From MAG-120531 sp002378585 (lineage in GTDB: Bacteria > Bacteroidota > Bacteroidia > Flavobacteriales > Flavobacteriaceae): DNA of 18,592 bases. The notes under the pieces are model-generated. The model had not been told where the DNA came from. It searched no databases and worked only from the letters and a program-made list of their open reading frames with translations. Below, piece after piece: positions 7,529 through 14,400 of this stretch. A program made the position numbers and the translations under genes. How positions within the stretch are numbered: the stretch's first letter is position 1; each line of letters begins with the position of its first letter. The DNA lies in assembly GCA_937890575.1 (NCBI GenBank), contig CALADZ010000128.1:1-18592 (forward strand), given 5' to 3'.

Positions 7529-7600
7529 GGTCCGTTCGTCTAGGGGTTAGGACGCCAGGTTTTCATCCTGGTAACAGGGGTTCGATTCCCCTACGGACTA
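7529..7600 (+). tRNA. tRNA-Glu (anticodon UUC), first copy
   Basis: A full cloverleaf can be folded by hand: acceptor stem GGTCCGT with ACGGACT (first pair G-U), D-arm GTC/GAC, anticodon stem CCAGG/CCTGG with loop TTTTCAT giving anticodon TTC, and T-arm AGGGG/CCCCT with loop TTCGATT. The discriminator base is A7600 and CCA is not encoded. It reads GAA and GAG codons. Confidence 0.96.
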
Positions 7601-7623
7601 CAAAATTTATTGAAACAACACCC

Positions 7624-7695
7624 GGTCCGTTCGTCTAGGGGTTAGGACGCCAGGTTTTCATCCTGGTAACAGGGGTTCGATTCCCCTACGGACTA
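7624..7695 (+). tRNA. tRNA-Glu (anticodon UUC), second copy
   Basis: Identical over all 72 bases to the copy at 7529-7600, with the same anticodon TTC and no encoded CCA. A 23-base AT-rich spacer separates the two. They are likely cotranscribed from the promoter at 7498. The 43 bases between this copy and rpsT hold only a small GCGC-ATT-GCGC inverted repeat and no T-tract, so the transcript may run on into rpsT. Confidence 0.96.
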
Positions 7696-7738
7696 CAAAA
7701 AAAACGCGCATTGCGCTACGACTATTAAATAAAAAACT

Positions 7739-7993
7739 ATGGCTAATCACAAGTCTGCACTAAAGAGAATTAGAAGAAACGAAGTAGCACGTGTGCGCAA
7801 TCGTTATCAGCACAGAACCATGAGAAATGCTTTGAAAGCACTTCGCGGTGAGACGGATAAAGTCAATGCTGAGAAACAACTTCCAGTTGTAGTAAGTATG
7901 ATCGATCGTTTGGCCAAGAACAACATCATCCACAACAACAAAGCTGCGAACTTAAAAAGCGCTTTGATGAAACAAGTAGCTGCACTAGCTTAA
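7739..7993 (+). CDS. rpsT: 30S ribosomal protein S20 (bS20)
   Basis: An 84-residue basic helical protein of the small subunit, binding 16S rRNA early in assembly. The N-terminus MANHKSALKRIRRNEVARVRN and the C-terminal NKAANLKSALMKQVAAL are characteristic of bS20, and the length is normal. It starts with ATG in an AT-rich leader without a Shine-Dalgarno sequence. The gene follows the tRNA-Glu pair by 43 bases with no obvious promoter of its own and ends in a strong hairpin terminator. Expression together with the tRNAs would tie it to growth-rate control, but that is inferred from layout only. Confidence 0.97.
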   Translation: MANHKSALKRIRRNEVARVRNRYQHRTMRNALKALRGETDKVNAEKQLPVVVSMIDRLAKNNIIHNNKAANLKSALMKQVAALA

Positions 7994-8010
7994 TTGTTTT
8001 CTATTTTCAC

Positions 8011-8042
8011 AAAAAAAAGCCCTCCGTTAGGAGGGCTTTTTT
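8011..8042. terminator. Shared bidirectional terminator, rpsT / rho
   Basis: GCCCTCC (8019-8025) pairs with GGAGGGC (8030-8036) around loop GTTA. It is flanked by eight A on the left and six T on the right, so both strands have a stem plus U-tract. It lies between the ends of rpsT (plus) and rho (minus). Confidence 0.93.
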
Positions 8043-8060
8043 AGTTTGGTGTCCACTGAA

Positions 8061-9812
8061 TTATTGATTCATGGTCATCAAAAACTCTTCGTTGTTTCTG
8101 GTTTGTTTGATGCGTTGCTCCATAAATTCCATAGCCTCTACAGGATTCATGTCAGCTAGGTATTTTCGCATAATCCACATGCGTTGTAAGGTGTTTTCGT
8201 CAAGCAACAAGTCGTCTCTACGAGTAGAGGATGAAGTGAGGTCTATAGCTGGGAATATACGTCTGTTGGCAATTTTTCGGTCGAGTTGGAGCTCCATATT
8301 CCCCGTACCTTTAAATTCCTCAAAAATCACTTCGTCCATTTTTGATCCTGTTTCGGTAAGGGCAGTGGCGATGATGGTCAATGAGCCTCCATTTTCTATA
8401 TTTCTAGCGGCTCCAAAGAATCTTTTAGGTTTGTGGAGGGCATTGGCATCAACCCCACCGGAAAGTACTTTTCCTGAGGCTGGTTGAACCGTGTTGTAAG
8501 CTCGAGCCAATCGGGTGATTGAATCGAGTAGGATAACCACGTCATGTCCACATTCCACCAATCTTTTGGCTTTTTCTATCACCAGGTTAGCTACTCTTAC
8601 GTGTTCTGCTGCCTCCTTATCAAACGTGGACGCGATGACTTCTCCACGAACATTGCGCTGCATGTCCGTTACTTCTTCAGGACGCTCATCAATCAGCAAA
8701 ACGATTTGATAGACTTCAGGGTGGTTAGCGGCAATCGCATTGGCGATGTCTTTGAGCAACATGGTCTTACCTGTTTTAGGCTGAGCCACGATCATTCCTC
8801 TTTGACCTTTACCAATCGGTGAAAACAAGTCCATTATTCTCGTGGAGACACTGCTCTGACGATCTGCTAAATTGAATTTTTCTTGGGGAAAAAGTGGTGT
8901 TAGGTGTTCGAAAGCCACTCTGTCGCGAACTACTTGTGGATCTTGACCATTGATTTTATTTACCTTGATGAGCGGGAAGTATTTTTCCCCTTCCTTGGGT
9001 GGTCTAACCTCACCCAACACCGTATCACCCGCTTTTAGACCAAAAAGCCTGATCTGAGATTGAGATACGTAAATATCGTCTGGGGAAGCTAAGTAGTTAT
9101 AGTCAGATGATCTAAGAAACCCATATCCGTCTGGCATCATATCCAACACCCCTTCAGAAGCGATAATGCTGTCAAACTCGTATTCAGGTTGTTTGTATCT
9201 GTTTTTTAGTTCTTTGTCGAAGTTAAAGTTCTTCTCCGTGTGGGTCTTAGGTCCTTGGTTGGGTTGGTTTCGGTTTTGGTGCGGTGGTTTTCCGTTTTGT
9301 CCTTCCCTGGAACCCTGTTGATTTTCTCTGGGATTATTTTGACCTTCACGGCTTCCTGGCTGATTTTTATTTCGATCAAACCGGTTGGGTTGTTCCGCTC
9401 TTGGCTCTCTCTCGGGTCTTTGTCCCTGAGCTGAGTTGGTTGCGCGTCCACCATCATCTTGTCTTGGTGCTCTTTCAGGTCTAGGTTGACGTTCAGGGCG
9501 TTGGAAACGATCTTGTGGTTTTTCGTCCGCTACCACACCTTGTGAAGAAGTTGCTTGTGGAGTATTGCCTGGTTCGGAAGAACCGTTTTCGGTTTGTTTT
9601 TTTGGAGGTCTTCCTCTTTTACCCGGTACGGGTTTCGGAACGTCTTGGCCTAGAAGATTCGATAAATCCCCAGGCTGGGTGGCCTGGACATCTAGAATTT
9701 GGTAAACCAAGTCCATTTTTTTAAGTGTTTTGAATTGCGCGATGCGCAGTTTTGCTGCAATTTCTTGAAGCTCAGGAAGTTTCTTTCCTTTTAATACATC
9801 GATGTCAAACAT
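8061..9812 (-). CDS. rho: Transcription termination factor Rho with disordered insertion
   Basis: Hexameric RNA-dependent ATPase that ends transcription of untranslated RNA. The 583-residue protein, against about 420 in E. coli, has an N-terminal helical domain (1-55), a long insertion (about 62-195), the RNA-binding cold-shock-like domain with GYGFLRSSDYNY (229-240), and a RecA-type ATPase core. The core shows Walker A in AQPKTGKT (343-350), Walker B VVILLDSITRLARAYN (425-440), and the loop LSGGVDANALHKPKRFFGAARNI (450-472). The insertion is rich in Arg, Gln, Asn, Pro and Glu with RPER and GSREGQN repeats and a basic GKRGRPPKK (64-72). Such insertions are usual in Bacteroidota; in Bacteroides thetaiotaomicron the Rho insertion is reported to drive phase separation. 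The leader upstream is C-rich and G-poor (9813-9910), suggesting autoregulation. Confidence 0.97.
   Translation of the reverse strand: MFDIDVLKGKKLPELQEIAAKLRIAQFKTLKKMDLVYQILDVQATQPGDLSNLLGQDVPKPVPGKRGRPPKKQTENGSSEPGNTPQATSSQGVVADEKPQDRFQRPERQPRPERAPRQDDGGRATNSAQGQRPEREPRAEQPNRFDRNKNQPGSREGQNNPRENQQGSREGQNGKPPHQNRNQPNQGPKTHTEKNFNFDKELKNRYKQPEYEFDSIIASEGVLDMMPDGYGFLRSSDYNYLASPDDIYVSQSQIRLFGLKAGDTVLGEVRPPKEGEKYFPLIKVNKINGQDPQVVRDRVAFEHLTPLFPQEKFNLADRQSSVSTRIMDLFSPIGKGQRGMIVAQPKTGKTMLLKDIANAIAANHPEVYQIVLLIDERPEEVTDMQRNVRGEVIASTFDKEAAEHVRVANLVIEKAKRLVECGHDVVILLDSITRLARAYNTVQPASGKVLSGGVDANALHKPKRFFGAARNIENGGSLTIIATALTETGSKMDEVIFEEFKGTGNMELQLDRKIANRRIFPAIDLTSSSTRRDDLLLDENTLQRMWIMRKYLADMNPVEAMEFMEQRIKQTRNNEEFLMTMNQ
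9228..9629 (-). other. Disordered, repetitive insertion segment of Rho
   Basis: Encodes about residues 62-195 of Rho. Composition is strongly biased to Arg, Gln, Asn, Gly, Pro and Glu with few hydrophobic residues. Short repeats such as RPERxPR (three times near 105-137) and GSREGQN (twice near 153-173) are visible. It sits between the N-terminal helical domain and the RNA-binding domain. Confidence 0.85.
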
Positions 9813-9910
9813 GTAATGCGATTAAATAAAATGAGTAGGGGGGAACCTTTTGGTTCGTTTATTGTCTTGATTGAAGTTAGTCGGATTGTTGCCGTGTAGA
9901 AGTGGGCTGC
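9813..9910 (-). promoter_or_regulatory. C-rich, G-poor leader upstream of rho
   Basis: The 98 bases before the rho start contain, on the transcribed minus strand, 31 C and 10 G. Such C-over-G bias is the hallmark of Rho utilisation (rut) sequence, and E. coli rho is known to control itself by termination in its leader. A small hairpin GAACC-AAAA-GGTTC (9856-9843) is followed by six C. A near-consensus TGTCTTTG at about 9917-9910 could be the -7 element. There is no ATG in this stretch, so no ATG-initiated leader peptide. Confidence 0.45.
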
Positions 9911-9974
9911 AAAGACACACAATATTAGGAATATATTTTGAATATTTAGGTCGTACTACCGAAAAAAAGAATTC

Positions 9975-9982
9975 TATTTTTG
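9975..9982 (+). promoter_or_regulatory. Promoter -7 element for the DUF4293 gene
   Basis: TATTTTTG matches TAnnTTTG exactly, 22 bases before the ATG at 10005, giving a leader of about 16 bases. I see no good TTG at 17-23 bases upstream, so the -33 element is weak or absent. Confidence 0.5.
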
Positions 9983-10004
9983 TGAAAAGCTTTACAGAAT
10001 TAAA

Positions 10005-10415
10005 ATGATCCAAAGAATCCAAACCCTTTATTTGATTTTGATAGCGCTGCTCAATAGTTTGGGTATTTTTTTCTATCAACCCCTTGACGCGTCTGTAATT
10101 ATCGGTATATTTACACTCCCTGATGAAGTCATCTGGGGAACGTTCTCCGTTTCAGCGACACTGGCCTTGGTTAGTGTATTTCAATACAAGCAGCGAAGTA
10201 AACAATTGGTTATCAATCGCATTAACTTGCTGCTGGAACTTTTTTTAATGGGATTTTTCGCATATCTATCGCTTAACTTATCCGGAGAAGACACGTCTTC
10301 GTTGAAGGGTATTGCGGTGTTCGTTCCTTTGTTTTCTATCGTTTTATTGGTGATGGCCAACAAATCCATCCAAAAGGACGAAGACCTCGTAAAATCTGTT
10401 GATCGATTGCGGTAA
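10005..10415 (+). CDS. DUF4293 family four-helix membrane protein
   Basis: A 136-residue integral membrane protein of the DUF4293 family, recognised by its start MIQRIQTLYL and its end ANKSIQKDEDLVKSVDRLR. Four hydrophobic segments lie at about 7-25, 43-60, 73-92 and 101-118, with short loops and both termini likely on the same side of the membrane. The function of the family is unknown. It is found in Bacteroidota and, to my knowledge, often sits divergent from or near rho, as here. It has its own promoter (9975) and ends in a terminator shared with the following ABC transporter gene, so it forms a single-gene unit. No catalytic residues are apparent; a structural or stress role is possible but unsupported. 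Confidence 0.85.
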   Translation: MIQRIQTLYLILIALLNSLGIFFYQPLDASVIIGIFTLPDEVIWGTFSVSATLALVSVFQYKQRSKQLVINRINLLLELFLMGFFAYLSLNLSGEDTSSLKGIAVFVPLFSIVLLVMANKSIQKDEDLVKSVDRLR

Positions 10416-10442
10416 AAACCTATACTTAGTTGTATTAGTGCG

Positions 10443-10473
10443 AAAAAACCCGAAGGAAACTTCGGGTTTTTTT
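10443..10473. terminator. Shared bidirectional terminator, DUF4293 / ABC exporter
   Basis: CCCGAAG (10449-10455) and CTTCGGG (10460-10466) form a 7-bp stem capped by a GAAA tetraloop, preceded by six A and followed by seven T. It terminates the plus-strand DUF4293 gene and the minus-strand ABC exporter gene. Confidence 0.93.
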
Positions 10474-10484
10474 ATGTCCAAAAA

Positions 10485-12242
10485 TTAAGCTTCAGTAAAC
10501 TGTGCTTCATATAATTGGGTGTAATATCCTCCTTGGGCAATAAGGCCGTCATGTGTGCCCATTTCTACAATTTTCCCTTGATCCATGACCAATATCTTGT
10601 CTGCTTTTTGAATGGTGGCTAGCCTGTGTGCAATGACTATAGAAGTTCTTCCTTGGGTGATTTTTAATGTGGCCTCCTGAATCAATTTCTCCGAGTAACC
10701 ATCAATAGAAGCAGTGGCTTCATCTAGAATGAGTATGCTCGGATTGGTCACGTAGGCCCGCAAAAATGCCAGTAGTTGTCTTTGACCTGAGGAGAGCATG
10801 CCCCCGCGCTCTTTTACATTGAATTGGTACCCACCTGGGAGCTTCATGAAAAAATCATGAACCCCAATGGCTTTAGCAGCCGTTTCTATTTCGGCTAAGG
10901 TGATTTGTTTGTTTTTTAGGGTGATGTTATTTTCGATGGTATCGGCAAACAAGAATACATCTTGTAATACCACGGCCATATTTGAGCGCAGACTGTTGAG
11001 TTCAAAGTCGTGTATATCGACGTCATCGATGTAAATATGACCGGATTTAATCCGGTAAAATCGATTGATCAAGTTGATGATGGTTGATTTTCCAGCGCCT
11101 GTGGCACCTACTATGGCAATGGTTTGTCCCGGTTCCGCAGTGAATGATATTCCGTGCAATACATCTTGATCGGGTTTATATCCAAATACTACCTGATCAA
11201 ACACAATTTTTCCTTGCAGAGGAAAACGTTTCACTTTTCCGTCCAATTCAACTTCGTGATCAGCATCCAAGATTTTAAACACGCGATCGGCGGCTACCAT
11301 GCCCATTTGTAGGGTGTTGAATTTATCGGCTATTTGCCTGAGTGGTCTGAAAAGCATTTCAGAGAGCAGAATAAAACTGAAAATGGTTCCGTATTCAGAG
11401 CGGTCGACCACCCCTAAATTTTGCATGGCCCCAAACCAAACAATTAATCCAATAGTTATCGAGGATACGATCTCAGCCACTGGAAAAAACACAGAGTTGT
11501 ACCAAACTGTTTTGATCCACGCATCTTGGTGTTTTTTATTTAATACGTCAAACGAGGCTTCCTCTTGAGTTTCTCGTCCAAAAAGCTGTACGATTTTAAT
11601 TCCAGAAACCCGTTCTTGTACAAAGGAATTTAGCGCAGCTACTTGAGTCCTTACCTCAATAAATGCTGTTTTCATCGCCTTTTGAAACAAGCGAGTAGCA
11701 TACAATAATATCGGCAGTATCCCAAACACAATAAGGGACAGTTTCCAGTTAACCGCCAGCATAACCAGGGCGACGACACTCATTTTGAGCACATCAGATA
11801 CAATCATGAACAAACCTTGGCTAAAAATCTCACCGATGCGTTGCATGTCCGCTACAGCTCGAGTGACCAAAACGCCGATAGAGGAGCTATCAAAGTACGT
11901 CATTTTAAAACGCACCATGTGTTTAAATAATTTTACACGGATGTCTTTGATGACCGATTCTCCCAGATAATTGGCCAGATAGTTGAATGAAAGCTGACTG
12001 ACCACCTCAAGGATTAGCACGCCTAAAACCAACAGTATCGTGTACAATAATTCTTCAGGATTTTTTGGTTTAATCGCCTGATCGACAATGCGACCGACTA
12101 ACATGGGGCGATAAACGGCAAAAGCAGAAAGGGAAATAGCGGTAAGAGTCACCATCGCCAACACCCATTTATAGGGCTTTGAGTAGGCCAATAGTTTGGT
12201 TAATAAGGTTTTGTCAAATGGATTTCCTTTTACTTCGCTCAT
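10485..12242 (-). CDS. ABC exporter half-transporter (permease fused to ATPase)
   Basis: A 585-residue half-transporter of the MsbA/MdlB type that would act as a dimer to export a lipid, drug or peptide across the inner membrane. The N-terminal 1-330 holds about six membrane helices in the exporter fold, with the coupling-type segment YFDSSSIGVLVTRAVADMQRI (116-136). The ATPase domain (345-585) has Walker A GATGAGKST (379-387), Q-loop Gln427, signature LSSGQRQ (483-489), Walker B ILILDE (503-508) and switch His539. All catalytic positions are intact. Substrate cannot be told from sequence. Its ATG overlaps the truA stop by four bases (ATGA), so translation is probably coupled to truA. It ends at a shared terminator. 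Confidence 0.9.
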   Translation of the reverse strand: MSEVKGNPFDKTLLTKLLAYSKPYKWVLAMVTLTAISLSAFAVYRPMLVGRIVDQAIKPKNPEELLYTILLVLGVLILEVVSQLSFNYLANYLGESVIKDIRVKLFKHMVRFKMTYFDSSSIGVLVTRAVADMQRIGEIFSQGLFMIVSDVLKMSVVALVMLAVNWKLSLIVFGILPILLYATRLFQKAMKTAFIEVRTQVAALNSFVQERVSGIKIVQLFGRETQEEASFDVLNKKHQDAWIKTVWYNSVFFPVAEIVSSITIGLIVWFGAMQNLGVVDRSEYGTIFSFILLSEMLFRPLRQIADKFNTLQMGMVAADRVFKILDADHEVELDGKVKRFPLQGKIVFDQVVFGYKPDQDVLHGISFTAEPGQTIAIVGATGAGKSTIINLINRFYRIKSGHIYIDDVDIHDFELNSLRSNMAVVLQDVFLFADTIENNITLKNKQITLAEIETAAKAIGVHDFFMKLPGGYQFNVKERGGMLSSGQRQLLAFLRAYVTNPSILILDEATASIDGYSEKLIQEATLKITQGRTSIVIAHRLATIQKADKILVMDQGKIVEMGTHDGLIAQGGYYTQLYEAQFTEA

Positions 12243-12988
12243 CGGTTTGTAGGGGGGAGATAGGGATATAATACCTGAGTCAAATATAGGCCTTTTGCGG
12301 GGACTGAAGGACCAGCTAGTGACCGATTTTTACGGTCTAATACCTCCTGAAAACCGGCTAAATCTAGTTTTCCCTGCCCTACCCAGAGCAGTGTTCCTGT
12401 GATGGCCCGGACCATGTTGCGCAAAAATCGATCGGCTGTAATGTCAAAAACCCAAAGGTTTCCTTCTTCGCGCCACCGAGCGTGAGTGATGGTGCAGATA
12501 AAGGTGTGGACATCGGTGTGCGTTTTTGAGAAGCATTCGAAATCACGGTGATGGAGCAATAATTGCGCGGCTTGATTCATCAAATCAATGGCTAATGGTT
12601 GGTAAAAACCATAGGACCAATCAGCCAGGAAGGGATCTTTTTCGCGGCTGATCAAATACTGATAACTACGCGATGTAGCATCGAATCGCGCGTGTGCCTG
12701 TTCGTGTACTGGAATGATTTGCCGCACAGAAATACTCTGGTGAAGTAAGGCATTGAGTCGGTGAACCAGATAATCAGGTTGCTCGATTTCAGTGTAGTCA
12801 AAGTGAGCATACATGTCACGTGCGTGTACCCCAGCATCAGTACGCCCAGCCGCTACTATGGGAATTTGCTCACCCAACAACAGGTGAAGGGCCTCTTCTA
12901 TAGCTTCCTGAACGCTGGGTGCATTGGGTTGTCTTTGCCACCCTGAAAAATGAGCGCCATCATAGGCGCACTGTAAGAAATAGCGCAA
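12239..12988 (-). CDS. truA: tRNA pseudouridine synthase TruA
   Basis: Makes pseudouridine at positions 38-40 in the anticodon stem-loop of tRNAs. The 249-residue protein has the TruA core: YDGAHFSGWQRQ (9-20), catalytic GRTDAGVHA with Asp51 (48-56), ARFDATSRSYQY (100-111), RFLRNMVR (187-194) and GPSVPAKGLYL (226-236). Length is typical. The start codon appears to be TTG at 12988-12986: it gives the conserved start MRYFLQCAYDG, and no ATG lies in frame upstream within reach. A TATATTTG promoter element ends only 11 bases before it, so the leader is very short. The gene overlaps the ABC exporter gene by four bases and is divergent from the yfcE-like gene. Confidence 0.95.
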   Translation of the reverse strand: MRYFLQCAYDGAHFSGWQRQPNAPSVQEAIEEALHLLLGEQIPIVAAGRTDAGVHARDMYAHFDYTEIEQPDYLVHRLNALLHQSISVRQIIPVHEQAHARFDATSRSYQYLISREKDPFLADWSYGFYQPLAIDLMNQAAQLLLHHRDFECFSKTHTDVHTFICTITHARWREEGNLWVFDITADRFLRNMVRAITGTLLWVGQGKLDLAGFQEVLDRKNRSLAGPSVPAKGLYLTQVLYPYLPPTNR

Positions 12989-12999
12989 AGTTTTTTTTG

Positions 13000-13007
13000 C
13001 AAATATA
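13000..13007 (-). promoter_or_regulatory. Promoter -7 element for truA
   Basis: TATATTTG on the minus strand (13007 to 13000) matches TAnnTTTG exactly. Its last base is 11 bases before the TTG start at 12988, so transcription would begin within a few bases of the coding region. No clear TTG is seen at the usual -33 distance. Confidence 0.55.
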
Positions 13008-13033
13008 AGGCAGTGCAGAAAACCACCTGCCTA

Positions 13034-13064
13034 TTGGGTGTGAAAAGCTCAGTGTTTACCTTTA
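13034..13064 (+). promoter_or_regulatory. Promoter for the YfcE-type phosphoesterase gene
   Basis: TACCTTTA (13057-13064) differs from TAnnTTTG only at the last base and lies 20 bases after TTG (13034-13036), the expected spacing. The ATG at 13069 is four bases downstream of the element. If the promoter is real, the mRNA is leaderless or nearly so. Confidence 0.45.
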
Positions 13065-13068
13065 AGGC

Positions 13069-13578
13069 ATGAAAAAAATACTCCTGCTTTCGGATACCCA
13101 TGGTTTTTTTGACGATTGGATGGCCCAGCACATCAACGAATCCGATGAAGTGTGGCATGCGGGAGATGTAGGTAACCCCTTGGTGGTCGATCAAATCCAG
13201 GCTTTGAAGCCCTTGCGTTGTGTGTATGGAAATATCGATGGAGCAGCTATCCGGGGCGCATGGCCTTTGGATAGTAGCTTTGAGTGCCAAGGGTTAAAAG
13301 TTTGGATGACCCATATTGGGGGCTATCCTGGGAGGTATGAATCCAGAGTAAATCAGCTTTGGCTACAGCATAACCCTGGATTATTTATCTCTGGACATTC
13401 CCACATACTCAAGGTGATTTGGGACAAGAAAAAAAATTGTTTGCACATGAATCCAGGGGCTTGCGGTCTATCTGGATTTCATCAAAAACGCACGATGTTG
13501 CGATTTATCGTGGAACATGGGGCGGTAAGAGATCTAGTAGTGATTGAAAAGGAAAAAACTAGACCAGCTCATTCTTGA
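13069..13578 (+). CDS. YfcE/MJ0936-type metallophosphoesterase
   Basis: A 169-residue calcineurin-like phosphoesterase with all metal ligands: SDTHG (Asp9, His11), HAGDVG (Asp33), GNID (Asn55), MTHIGGYPG (His82) and GHSH (His110, His112). Proteins of this YfcE-like group hydrolyse phosphodiester model substrates with manganese or similar metals in the cytosol; the natural substrate is generally unknown. It starts with ATG and is divergent from truA. Its last 20 bases overlap, in convergent orientation, the end of the c-di-AMP synthase gene cdaA. No terminator separates the two genes. A role in cyclic dinucleotide turnover is imaginable from position, but the convergent layout gives little support. 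Known c-di-AMP phosphodiesterases belong to other families. Confidence 0.9.
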   Translation: MKKILLLSDTHGFFDDWMAQHINESDEVWHAGDVGNPLVVDQIQALKPLRCVYGNIDGAAIRGAWPLDSSFECQGLKVWMTHIGGYPGRYESRVNQLWLQHNPGLFISGHSHILKVIWDKKKNCLHMNPGACGLSGFHQKRTMLRFIVEHGAVRDLVVIEKEKTRPAHS

Positions 13579-14344
13579 GTATTTCTTTAAGTTCCTCCAG
13601 GTGTTTGAACAGCACAAATTCTCCGTTTTTGATCAGCGATACACTTCCTGTTTCCTCGCTGACCACCAAGGCCAATGCGTCTGTTTTCTCTGTGATCCCC
13701 ACAGCGGCCCGGTGGCGAAGTCCGAAACGCAATGGAATGCTTCGTTCATCTGAAACGGGTAAAATAACCCGAGTGGCAATGATGAAGTTTTTCTCAATCA
13801 CCGCTGCGCCATCGTGCAACGGGCTGTTTTTGTAAAAAATACTTTCCAAGATAGGCTGACTCACCTCTATATTCATCTTATCTCCGGTCTGAGTGACAAA
13901 ATCCAAGGCGTTATCTCTCTCGATGACAATCAACGCACCGGTTTTTGTTTGAGACATTTTTTCCAACGCATCAACTACGGCACCAATATTGGTTTGTTGG
14001 TTTTGAGCGTCTGATTTAAGAAAATTAAAAGGTTTGAGAAATCCACTTCGTTTTCCCAGGTTGGTGGACCCAATCAACAAAAGAAACTTTCTTATTTCTT
14101 GTTGGAAAACAATCACTAAAGCGATTAAACCAATATTCATAAAACCGCCAATAATACTACTCATCATGCGGATTTCTAAAATCTGGGTTGTTTTCCACAA
14201 ACCCCATACAACCACGATGCCTAGAAAAATTTTAATCGCTACAGTTCCGCGAATCAACCGATAAACATAAAACAACAGCAAGGCGACCAATAGAATATCT
14301 AGGGCGTCCGTCCATTGAAAGTTGATGAAATCTTGGGTGTTCAC
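13559..14344 (-). CDS. cdaA: Diadenylate cyclase CdaA (DacA)
   Basis: Makes the second messenger c-di-AMP from two ATP at the inner membrane. The protein (261 residues from this start) has three N-terminal membrane segments (about 15-31, 37-53, 62-83), a linker, and a DisA_N cyclase domain with the catalytic motif LHDGAAVI (Asp-Gly-Ala at 178-180) and FGLRHRAAVG (Arg-His-Arg at 210-212). The frame can also open at a TTG at 14371, adding nine residues. I prefer the GTG at 14344, because it leaves about 15 residues before the first membrane helix, as in relatives; either way the start is not ATG. It lies just after folP on the same strand, a pairing I know from other Bacteroidota. The usual CdaR partner is not in the window. 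Its 3' end overlaps that of the plus-strand phosphoesterase gene. Confidence 0.93.
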   Translation of the reverse strand: MNTQDFINFQWTDALDILLVALLLFYVYRLIRGTVAIKIFLGIVVVWGLWKTTQILEIRMMSSIIGGFMNIGLIALVIVFQQEIRKFLLLIGSTNLGKRSGFLKPFNFLKSDAQNQQTNIGAVVDALEKMSQTKTGALIVIERDNALDFVTQTGDKMNIEVSQPILESIFYKNSPLHDGAAVIEKNFIIATRVILPVSDERSIPLRFGLRHRAAVGITEKTDALALVVSEETGSVSLIKNGEFVLFKHLEELKEILKNELV

Positions 14345-14400
14345 AAATGGTCTTTTGGTAAAAATAAACAATAAATACGAGGCTACAAGCTAGTGTTTGT

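Noticed and set aside
7706..7716. Small GCGC inverted repeat between the second tRNA and rpsT, considered as a terminator
   Set aside because: The stem is four base pairs with a three-base loop and no T-tract follows, so it is unlikely to terminate transcription.
8071..8487. A 138-codon open frame on the plus strand inside rho
   Set aside because: It is antisense to the conserved ATPase core of rho; length is explained by the codon use of the real gene, and no family is recognisable.
9822..10079. An 85-codon minus-strand frame covering the rho leader, considered as a rho leader peptide
   Set aside because: Its only upstream start is a TTG lying inside DUF4293 in antisense, upstream of the likely rho promoter. 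No ATG exists in the leader itself.
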